Notes under the pieces: model-generated
Database searches by the model: none
Told to the model about the DNA's origin: nothing
What the model saw: only the letters and a program-made list of their open reading frames with translations
In this document: positions 1 to 5,086 of the stretch, in pieces
Position numbering within the stretch: the first letter of the stretch is position 1
How the letters are laid out: each line of letters begins with the position of its first letter
Position numbers and translations under genes: made by a program
DNA from: Alphaproteobacteria bacterium
Lineage (GTDB): Bacteria; Pseudomonadota; Alphaproteobacteria; UBA2136; UBA6156
Length of the DNA stretch: 5,263 nucleotides
Assembly: GCA_027490875.1 (NCBI GenBank)
Contig: JAIXXE010000178.1
Span: 1-5,263, forward strand
Direction: 5' to 3'

Positions 1-1
1 C

Positions 2-463
2 GACGTAACCCTATGCGATTTTGCCGCCGATGTAAGGGCGGCCACCCCCACGGCCGCTGCCGAGGTGGCGGTGCCAGTCCGCGCGGCGCTGTTGGCCAGT
101 TTTAAGGAAACTCAAACCCGCCTGCAGCGGGCGATGACGCAACGCCTGGTAAGTCAGCGCGAGCGCCTCCGTGGCGCCCGTCGCCTGCTGCCCGACCCAG
201 AACGGCTACTGCTCCAGGCCAGCCAACGGGTTGGGGAGGCAAGGCGGCGCCTCTACCACTATGGCCCCGCAGTTTTGCAGCAGCAGCGCGAACGCTTGCA
301 AGCCTTGCAGCGCGTCTTAGCCGCACATCACCCCGAAGCCCCGCTGCAACGTGGTTATATTTTAGGGTGGCGCAACGGCGTGATGGTGAATGCCAGCACC
401 CCCGCTGGGCCCATTGAATTACAGTTTGCCAGCAGCCGGCGGGCGGCGATCTTGCAGGATTAA
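2..463 (+). CDS. xseA: Exodeoxyribonuclease VII large subunit, C-terminal part (5' end outside window)
   Basis: This is the last 153 residues of XseA, the large subunit of exonuclease VII, a cytoplasmic nuclease that degrades single-stranded DNA together with the small subunit XseB. What is seen: the fragment opens with DFAADVRAATPTAAAE (residues 6-21), the conserved block at the end of the XseA catalytic domain (family form close to D-x-x-AD-x-RAPTP-[ST]-AAAE; the usual Pro after RA is Ala here). A charged Arg/Gln/Leu-rich helical stretch follows (about 30-110), typical of the coiled-coil arm that binds XseB. The C-terminal PLQRGY motif (about 114-119) then leads into a short beta-rich tail. 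The arm looks short: about 95 residues separate AAAE from RGY, compared with roughly 140 in E. coli XseA as I remember it. The reading frame is open to the window edge, so the true start lies upstream. The M23 gene follows after 24 bp on the same strand, suggesting co-transcription. Identity is secure; the shortened arm is from memory-based comparison. Confidence 0.93.
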   Translation, partial: DVTLCDFAADVRAATPTAAAEVAVPVRAALLASFKETQTRLQRAMTQRLVSQRERLRGARRLLPDPERLLLQASQRVGEARRRLYHYGPAVLQQQRERLQALQRVLAAHHPEAPLQRGYILGWRNGVMVNASTPAGPIELQFASSRRAAILQD

Positions 464-487
464 CCAAGGCAAGCCAGAGTACGCGCC

Positions 488-1360
488 ATGAATGGTCGTT
501 TAAAAGTACCCTCGGCGCTGTTGGTGGCGGCAATGATTACGGCTGGGCTGGTTGGCAAGCCAATGGCGGAAGGTGCCCCTGCAGACGTTGTTGCGCACAC
601 CCACGTATTGCAGCAAGGGGGCTTTAAGCTGCTGCGGCTTACCAGCGGCAGCACGGTGCGGTTGGGTGGCCAGCCCATTCCAGTGGTTAACAGTGCGCAA
701 GGCAGCTTCGCGCTGATCGGTTTTGACCGCAAGGAAGCCCCGCTGCGGTGGCTGGAAATCTGTACCCCTGCCGCGCCGTGCGCCCGCCAACCCATGAACA
801 TTACCAGCCGCACGTATCTTACACAGAACGTGAAAGGCGTGCCTCGTGCTAAAATAGAACCCGACCCAGTTGCCCAACGCCAGATGCAGGCTGATAACGC
901 AGCCATTCGCGCCGCCCGTGCCAAGGCTAGCGCCGCCGCTACACGGGGCGACAGAGCAGGGGGCTTGGGGTTTCTACAGACCTTTCAGCGCCCCAGCCCT
1001 GGCCGCGTCAGCGGCGTGTTTGGCAGCGCGCGGCTGTTTGATGGCCAAGAGCGCAGCTGGCACAAAGGGGTTGATTACGCCGCCCCCACGGGCACACCCG
1101 TGGTCGCCCCCACCGATGGGGTGGTGCGTTTGGCGCGTGATACCTTCATGAATGGTAACATGGTGATGCTGGACCATGGCGCGAACCTGACCAGCGTGTA
1201 CGCCCACCTTCATACCATGCAGGTGAGGCCTGGGCAGGTTATAAAGGCTGGGCAACAGCTGGGTACGGTCGGCAATACGGGGCGTTCCAGCGGGCCGCAC
1301 CTGCACTGGGGGCTGTACATCGGCGCAGTCGCCATCGACCCCCAATTTTGGCTGCCATAG
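488..1360 (+). CDS. Exported M23 family peptidoglycan metallopeptidase (LytM/NlpD-like)
   Basis: A 290-residue protein ending in a complete M23 (LytM) zinc endopeptidase domain, expected to cleave peptidoglycan cross-bridges in the periplasm. The N-terminus is a signal peptide: basic residues R4 and K6, a hydrophobic core at about 7-23, and a small-residue cleavage region at about 26-32. Residues 35-120 resemble the beta-rich N-terminal domain of exported M23 peptidases (LTSGSTVRLGG, ITSRTY, VKGVP). A polar, Ala/Arg-rich linker covers about 125-160. The catalytic domain spans about 168-290 and contains HKGVDYAAP (zinc ligands H192 and D196), YAHLH (H240) and GPHLHWG (catalytic H271, zinc ligand H273). 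All key residues are present, so it should be an active enzyme rather than a degenerate NlpD/EnvC-type activator. The ATG at 488 is chosen because it gives the signal peptide; no clear Shine-Dalgarno sequence precedes it. It lies 24 bp after xseA, probably in one transcript, and its stop is 4 bp from that of the opposing membrane-protein gene. The exact physiological role cannot be read from the sequence. Confidence 0.92.
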   Translation: MNGRLKVPSALLVAAMITAGLVGKPMAEGAPADVVAHTHVLQQGGFKLLRLTSGSTVRLGGQPIPVVNSAQGSFALIGFDRKEAPLRWLEICTPAAPCARQPMNITSRTYLTQNVKGVPRAKIEPDPVAQRQMQADNAAIRAARAKASAAATRGDRAGGLGFLQTFQRPSPGRVSGVFGSARLFDGQERSWHKGVDYAAPTGTPVVAPTDGVVRLARDTFMNGNMVMLDHGANLTSVYAHLHTMQVRPGQVIKAGQQLGTVGNTGRSSGPHLHWGLYIGAVAIDPQFWLP

Positions 1361-1364
1361 GTCG

Positions 1365-1793
1365 TTAACCAGGTGTTTTATGCCCGGGGAACTCGTGTTG
1401 GTGCCAAAAGTAGTGAATTGCCCAGTTAAGCGCATAACAAAAGGCTGCAACAACCAGTGCCAAGCAACCCCATAGCAAGGGGCCCTGAGCCAATAAAATG
1501 CCTGCACCCACTGCGGCAATGTTCAGCCAGCAGCGCCCCAATGCCATGCCAAGCCCAAGCATCAGCCCAAGCTTCAGGCCTTCCTTCAAGCCACCGCCCG
1601 ACAGCCCCATAATCAGCCCCATACAGAGGTGACCAGTCGCCCAGAACACCGGAATGATGAGGGCCAGGGCCGCCACAGAATAATAGACATAGGGGTGGAG
1701 TGTCATCAGCCCAGCGCCCCCATACACAAACAGGTTAAAGGTAAGGGCCAGCACCGTCAGTGCCAGCAATCCCGCCATAACTGTTTTGAACAT
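1365..1793 (-). CDS. Small glycine-rich multi-pass membrane protein, unknown function
   Basis: A 142-residue, strongly hydrophobic protein that I do not recognise. What is seen: predicted membrane segments at about 4-23, 38-56, 72-103 (one long or two tightly spaced) and 106-127, then a polar, His-rich tail (IHYFWHQHEFPGHKTPG). Residues 59-87 are unusually rich in Gly, Leu and Met, with recurring GL spacing (GLIMGLSGGGLKEGLKLG and onward), which would suit close helix packing or a small pore. Met7 is an alternative start; Met1 is preferred because it completes the first helix with a basic residue (K3). There is no Shine-Dalgarno sequence. It is encoded in the same direction as lpxK, 72 bp downstream of it, with a possible terminator between them, so it may not be in the lpxK transcript. 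In several alphaproteobacteria a short DUF2093 gene lies between lpxK and xseA; this protein does not resemble it. That the frame is coding is supported by its consistent membrane-protein character and length, not by homology. Confidence 0.68.
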   Translation of the reverse strand: MFKTVMAGLLALTVLALTFNLFVYGGAGLMTLHPYVYYSVAALALIIPVFWATGHLCMGLIMGLSGGGLKEGLKLGLMLGLGMALGRCWLNIAAVGAGILLAQGPLLWGCLALVVAAFCYALNWAIHYFWHQHEFPGHKTPG

Positions 1794-1813
1794 ACCAGCA
1801 GTTTAGGGCGTTA

Positions 1814-1849
1814 TTAAAAGGGTGACAAGGGCATTGTGCCAACAGTCAC
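1814..1849 (-). terminator. Possible intrinsic terminator downstream of lpxK
   Basis: Read on the minus strand, the gap after the lpxK stop contains an imperfect hairpin: an outer 5-bp stem GTGAC/GTCAC (1845-1849 with 1822-1826), an asymmetric internal loop, and an inner 4-bp stem GGCA/TGCC (1837-1840 with 1830-1833) closed by a 3-nt loop. CC and a short TTTT run (1816-1819) follow on the transcript side. The stem is interrupted and the T-tract is short, so termination may be weak or the structure may be chance. The position, between the lpxK stop and the next gene in the same direction, is what a terminator would need. Confidence 0.35.
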
Positions 1850-1865
1850 GCAGCGCTTCATCGGC

Positions 1866-2891
1866 CTAGGCATCTGGGGCAAGGTTTAGCTTTTGGTCAA
1901 GGCTCGCCAACAGGGTTTGCCAATCAGCCCCTTCAAGGGTGGTTTCCACCGTATGGGCAAAGCCTGATGGAAGCTTGACGGCATCCTTGCTGGTGGTGAC
2001 CAAAACCGCCTGATGCTCCACGGCCAGCGCTTGCAACATCTGCAATTGGGTGGGGCGGTAGGGGGTGTGGTCGGGCAGGGGGACTGTGGCGGCAAGTTGC
2101 AGATTGGCTGCGCGCAGGCTATTAAAAAACTTTTCGGGGTGGGCCAACCCGGCAAAGGCCACCAACGGCTTGCCCCACAGCGGCGCCAAGCTGGCGGGGG
2201 TAGGCAAAACATGAAGGCGGTAGCCAATCAGGCCATAGAAGGGCAGCGCTTGGCCCGCTGGTGGGGGGCGCTCATTCATGATCACCGCCCAATCGGCACG
2301 GCTGCGGCCCGCCAAGGGTTCGCGCAGCGGCCCAGCCGGTAGGCATAGGCTATTCCCAAACGGGGCAGGTTCGCTAAGCCCGGCCGGGGGTTGGCCATTC
2401 AGCACCAGCACATCGGCATTGCGCGCCACATCGCGGCGCTGGAAGCCGTCATCGAGGATAATCAGCCCCGCGCCCGCCTGCTCGGCCCGCCGCACCACAC
2501 TGGGCCGATGCCGCCCAACCCACACCTGAACCTGCTGCGGCAGCGCCAGAAACAGCGCGGCAGCCTCATCGCCAACCTGTTGGGCGGTATGCTGAAAGGT
2601 AACTTGCAAGGGCAGATGGTTTTCGGCGCCGCCATAGCCACGCAGCACCACCGCCACCATGGCCCCTTGGTTGGCGTAATGGCTTGCCAAGGCTTGCACC
2701 AGTGGGGTTTTGCCTGCGCCGCCCACGGTGATATTCCCCACCGAAATGACGGGCACCCCAGCATAATAGGCCCGTTTGGCGCGCCAAGCCCCGTGCGCCG
2801 CTGCCACCTTGCCATAGGCCCAAGCCAAGGGCAGCAGGGCCGCTGCCGCAGGGGTTAGGTGGGGTTGCCACCAAAAAGAGGGAGCACGCAT
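1866..2891 (-). CDS. lpxK: Tetraacyldisaccharide 4'-kinase (lipid A biosynthesis)
   Basis: LpxK, 341 residues, the normal family length. It is the inner-membrane-associated kinase that uses ATP to phosphorylate the 4' position of tetraacyldisaccharide-1-phosphate, producing lipid IVA, the acceptor for Kdo addition by WaaA. What is seen: the N-terminal MRAPSFWW opening typical of the family and a hydrophobic N-terminal helix (about 14-32), the P-loop GNITVGGAGKTPL (52-64, Lys61), LRGYGG (83-88), GDEAA (107-111), the DDGFQ catalytic motif (147-151), LPAGPLRE (184-191), FAGLAHPEKFF (246-256), the DH pair at 274-275 and the C-terminal TTSKDAVKL block (299-307). Compared with the consensus I know (DHH, TTEKDAV), the second His is Thr276 and the Glu is Ser301; the Asp/His pair assigned catalytic roles in Aquifex LpxK appears retained. 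The start is fixed by the family-typical N-terminus; there is no Shine-Dalgarno sequence. Unusually, its upstream neighbour is not waaA but an opposing inserted gene, so lpxK must have its own promoter in 2892-3018. Confidence 0.95.
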   Translation of the reverse strand: MRAPSFWWQPHLTPAAAALLPLAWAYGKVAAAHGAWRAKRAYYAGVPVISVGNITVGGAGKTPLVQALASHYANQGAMVAVVLRGYGGAENHLPLQVTFQHTAQQVGDEAAALFLALPQQVQVWVGRHRPSVVRRAEQAGAGLIILDDGFQRRDVARNADVLVLNGQPPAGLSEPAPFGNSLCLPAGPLREPLAGRSRADWAVIMNERPPPAGQALPFYGLIGYRLHVLPTPASLAPLWGKPLVAFAGLAHPEKFFNSLRAANLQLAATVPLPDHTPYRPTQLQMLQALAVEHQAVLVTTSKDAVKLPSGFAHTVETTLEGADWQTLLASLDQKLNLAPDA

Positions 2892-2925
2892 GGGCCGGGG
2901 CAGGTTGTTGTTCTGGTTCTTGGCT

Positions 2926-2939
2926 GTTTGTTAGGTTCT
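2926..2939 (+). repeat. Left copy of 14-bp imperfect inverted repeat flanking the 3019-3753 gene
   Basis: GTTTGTTAGGTTCT here matches the reverse complement of 3759-3772 (GTTTGTTAGATTCT) at 13 of 14 positions. The two copies face each other across about 847 bp holding the single AT-rich membrane-protein gene. This copy lies in the lpxK upstream region, close to where the base composition changes. No target-site duplication is visible immediately outside. It could be the end of a mobile cassette, a paired protein-binding site, or coincidence. Confidence 0.45.
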
Positions 2940-2956
2940 AGTAGGCCCTAATGTTA

Positions 2957-2984
2957 AATAAAATGCAAGGTTATGCGTTGTCAG
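2957..2984 (-). promoter_or_regulatory. lpxK: Candidate lpxK promoter
   Basis: Read on the minus strand, CTGACA (2979-2984, five of six matches to the sigma-70 -35 consensus) is followed after 16 bp by TTTATT (2957-2962, four of six to the -10 consensus). Transcription would begin near 2950 and give a leader of about 60 nt, rich in A and C and probably unstructured. A promoter is needed here because lpxK has no co-directional gene immediately upstream. The matches are modest in an AT-rich stretch, so the assignment is tentative. Confidence 0.25.
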
Positions 2985-3018
2985 GAATGTTGTTACACTG
3001 GCGTAGTATACATTGTAG

Positions 3019-3753
3019 ATGTTAAACTGGTCAGAGTACGTCTACCTGATTCTAGCGTGTTGGTTCGCGGTCCTATGGCTTGTGTGCTGGTACAGCCGGC
3101 CTATTCTAAGAAAAGAAATGCTCTTCTTGAGCCTCAGTGGCATGGTCATGGCACCTTTTGTAGAGGTTGTTTTCTTTCAGGATTGGTACCAACCGGTGAG
3201 TATATTAGGCAACGCGTATATCAAAATCGAAAGTTTTATCTTTGGCTTCTTTTCAGCCGGTGCCAGTGGGGTCATCGGTCAGTTGGTTATGGGGTCGCAT
3301 TATGCCAAGCAGCCAGCCAGTTACCGCGCATCGCTCTCTCACGAAGCGCTTGGATTTATTATAAGTTTAGTCTTATTTTATGGGCTTTGGATGATGGGAG
3401 TGCACTCATTCTATGCGGCGCTTGTGGCATGCTCATTCTTAAGTATTTGTATTATAATAAGACGCCCAGACTTAATGAAACTGATGCTGATAACAGGGCT
3501 CGTTGCGATGGGGACTGCGCTACCGGGCTATTGGTTGGCTCTTGTGGTTAACCCCACGTTTTTTCATGATCAATGGCATCTCATCAACCTTTCTGGTTCT
3601 TGGGTTTTAGGGTTACCAATCGAAGAATTGCTTTGGTTTAGCTATTCCAGCGCCATGTTTGCGGGAAGTTGGAAGTGTCATACTGGTATTGCGATGGAAG
3701 GCACAACAGGCCACCACGGTTACCAGACATTAGGGAAATACAGCCGAGCCTAA
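3019..3753 (+). CDS. Lycopene cyclase domain-like seven-helix membrane protein
   Basis: A 244-residue integral membrane protein with about seven predicted helices (roughly 7-25, 34-53, 72-91, 109-127, 130-148, 152-178, 196-217). It resembles the CrtYc/CrtYd/CarR-type lycopene cyclase domain family: the WSEYVYL opening (4-10), MAPFVEVVFFQDWYQP (44-59, Glu49), IKIESFIFGF (68-77, Glu71) and, most tellingly, LSGSWVLGLPIEELLWF (191-207, Glu202-Glu203), the P-x-E-E signature near the end of the second half. The length fits a fused two-half protein. The first half lacks a clear P-x-E-[ED], so cyclase activity is not assured, and no carotenoid genes are nearby; the substrate is unknown. The ATG is forced: an in-frame TAG directly precedes it (3016-3018), and there is no Shine-Dalgarno sequence. 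The gene is AT-richer than its flanks, with five ATA, nine TTA and two AGA codons. It stands opposite to waaA and lpxK and separates them, consistent with acquisition by transfer. Confidence 0.7.
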   Translation: MLNWSEYVYLILACWFAVLWLVCWYSRPILRKEMLFLSLSGMVMAPFVEVVFFQDWYQPVSILGNAYIKIESFIFGFFSAGASGVIGQLVMGSHYAKQPASYRASLSHEALGFIISLVLFYGLWMMGVHSFYAALVACSFLSICIIIRRPDLMKLMLITGLVAMGTALPGYWLALVVNPTFFHDQWHLINLSGSWVLGLPIEELLWFSYSSAMFAGSWKCHTGIAMEGTTGHHGYQTLGKYSRA

Positions 3754-3758
3754 GCGAG

Positions 3759-3772
3759 AGAATCTAACAAAC
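3759..3772 (-). repeat. Right copy of 14-bp imperfect inverted repeat flanking the 3019-3753 gene
   Basis: On the minus strand this reads GTTTGTTAGATTCT, matching 2926-2939 at 13 of 14 positions. It begins 5 bp after the stop codon of the AT-rich gene and ends 20 bp before the waaA stop, in the 39-bp convergent gap. No hairpin with a T-tract is visible in that gap, so it does not look like half of an ordinary terminator. Confidence 0.45.
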
Positions 3773-3792
3773 GAGCGGGCCGGTGGTGTAAA

Positions 3793-5067
3793 CTAATCCA
3801 GCAACTTTAGCACGGTGGTTGCTGCCAGGTGGCTGCTGCCACCAAAGGTTGGCATCCCCTCTTGCAGGGCCTTGCTTTGGGCGGCGCGGGCGGCGGGGTC
3901 GGTCAGCCAGCGCTTGAGGGTTGCCAACAGCGCCGCATCGTTTTTTTCCTGCACCAACAACCCTGCTTGCAACAGGCCGGGGAGCATATCCATAAAGTTA
4001 AACATATGGGGGCCGCAGACAGTCGGCACCCCTAGTTTAAGCGGTTCCAGCGGGTTATGGCCCCCAACCTTCTCCAGGCTACCACCAATCAGCGCACAGG
4101 TGGCCAGCTGGTACCATAGCCCTAGCTCGCCTAACGTATCGGCTACGTAGATTTCCGTATGGCGCGGCCCGCCCAAGGTTGGCATCTCGCCCAAACCCCG
4201 TCGTTTAACCGCCTTGGTAAAGCGCAGCGCCGCATTGGCGGCCTGGGTGCCCCGATGGGGATGACGTGGCACCATCACAGTCAGCAGGTCGGGCACGGCC
4301 TCAACCAATTGGGTATGGAGCTGCGCAACCCGTTCTTCCTCGCCGGTATGCGTGCTGGCGGCCACCAGCACGGGCCGCCCCTGTAAGGCCACCCGCATTT
4401 TATCCTGTGCGGTTTCATCAAGCGGCAATGGCAGGGCATCAAACTTAAGGTTTCCACCCACTTCAACAGTCTTTGCCCCCAAAGCCTTAAGGCGTTTGGC
4501 GTCTTCGTCGCGTTGGGCCAGTACCACCACAAATCGTGCCAACAGCGGCTGAAAGAACCAACGCAAGGCTTGGTAACGCGGCCAGCTGCGATCAGAAACT
4601 CGGCCATTCAGCAGCACCGGCTTTGGTGCTCTGCTCAGCAACTCGGGCCAAAAATCGCTTTCCACAAACACGCTCACGTCTGGTCGCCAATGCTTAAAAA
4701 ACCCTACCACCGCGTGGCTGGTATCAATGGGCGCGTATTGCACGATGGTCGCACCAGTCCCCGGCAACTGCGGCAGCCGCTTTTCCAGCATGCGGCGGCC
4801 TGTCGACGTCCCCGTCGTGAGCAGCAGGTTAAGCCCAGGCTGGGCAGCCCGGAGCTGGTGCAGCACCGGCAAGTGGCTGACGACTTCGCCCACACTGGCC
4901 CCGTGCACCCATACCAACGGCCCGGCCGGGCGTGCTACATCGGGCTGCCCCAAGCGTTCATGAAAGAGGGCGCGGTCTTCGCGGCCACGCCAGATGCGAA
5001 CCAGCATGACCAAAAAAATGACGGGAGCCAACAGCCACTTCAACAGACGGTACAGGGTAAGAGGCAT
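3793..5067 (-). CDS. waaA: 3-deoxy-D-manno-octulosonic acid (Kdo) transferase
   Basis: WaaA (KdtA), 424 residues, a GT30-family GT-B glycosyltransferase anchored to the inner membrane that transfers Kdo from CMP-Kdo to lipid IVA. What is seen: an N-terminal membrane anchor (about 8-24); WVHGASVGE (53-61) with the catalytic-base Glu61; TTGTSTGRRM (84-93); ESDFWPELL (136-144), the family E-x-[DE]-x-WP block; LNGRVSDRS (153-161); GNLKFD (205-210); ASTHTGEEE (237-245); PRHPHR (267-272); DTLGELGLWY (310-319); GGSLEKVGGHNPLEPL (328-343); GPHMFNF (352-358). All main motifs are present and the length is normal. The frame is open upstream to 5220, but ATG 5067 is chosen because MPLTLYRLLKW is a typical WaaA beginning and the longer version would overlap the acyltransferase gene. 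It lies 19 bp after that gene, probably in one transcript. Whether it adds one or more Kdo units cannot be told. Downstream, lpxK is separated from it by the inserted opposing gene. Confidence 0.95.
   Translation of the reverse strand: MPLTLYRLLKWLLAPVIFLVMLVRIWRGREDRALFHERLGQPDVARPAGPLVWVHGASVGEVVSHLPVLHQLRAAQPGLNLLLTTGTSTGRRMLEKRLPQLPGTGATIVQYAPIDTSHAVVGFFKHWRPDVSVFVESDFWPELLSRAPKPVLLNGRVSDRSWPRYQALRWFFQPLLARFVVVLAQRDEDAKRLKALGAKTVEVGGNLKFDALPLPLDETAQDKMRVALQGRPVLVAASTHTGEEERVAQLHTQLVEAVPDLLTVMVPRHPHRGTQAANAALRFTKAVKRRGLGEMPTLGGPRHTEIYVADTLGELGLWYQLATCALIGGSLEKVGGHNPLEPLKLGVPTVCGPHMFNFMDMLPGLLQAGLLVQEKNDAALLATLKRWLTDPAARAAQSKALQEGMPTFGGSSHLAATTVLKLLD
3814..3841. repeat. Tandem 14-bp near-duplication at the 3' end of waaA
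   Basis: GGTGGTTGCTGCCA (3814-3827) is followed directly by GGTGGCTGCTGCCA (3828-3841), identical at 13 of 14 positions. It falls in the last 20 codons of waaA, where an insertion that is not a multiple of three would alter the C-terminus. The second copy also forms a 6-bp perfect hairpin, GGTGGC/GCCACC with a TGCT loop (3828-3843), but no T-tract follows on either strand, so it is not called a terminator. Confidence 0.4.
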
Positions 5068-5086
5068 GAGGATTTTCTGAATCTGT

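Noticed and set aside
1361..1400. Bidirectional terminator between the M23 gene and the small membrane-protein gene
   Set aside because: Only 4 bp separate the stops, and no stem of useful length with a T-tract can be drawn there.
2391..2858. A 155-codon + strand open frame antisense to lpxK
   Set aside because: It is a shadow of lpxK, whose motifs are complete on the other strand.
2973..3551. A 192-codon open frame on the + strand overlapping the lycopene-cyclase-like gene
   Set aside because: It runs in another frame of the same DNA, has a Cys-rich, patternless translation, and the 3019-3753 frame shows a coherent seven-helix protein with family motifs.
3019..3753. Identification of the inserted gene as a CPBP-type intramembrane protease because of its EE motif
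   Set aside because: CPBP proteins need EE-x3-R and later F-x3-[NH] and H motifs; here EELLWF has no Arg at the right place, and the surrounding residues fit the lycopene cyclase domain better.
3754..3792. Intrinsic terminator in the convergent gap between the inserted gene and waaA
   Set aside because: No hairpin plus T-tract is visible on either strand; the only structure is the far-paired inverted repeat copy.
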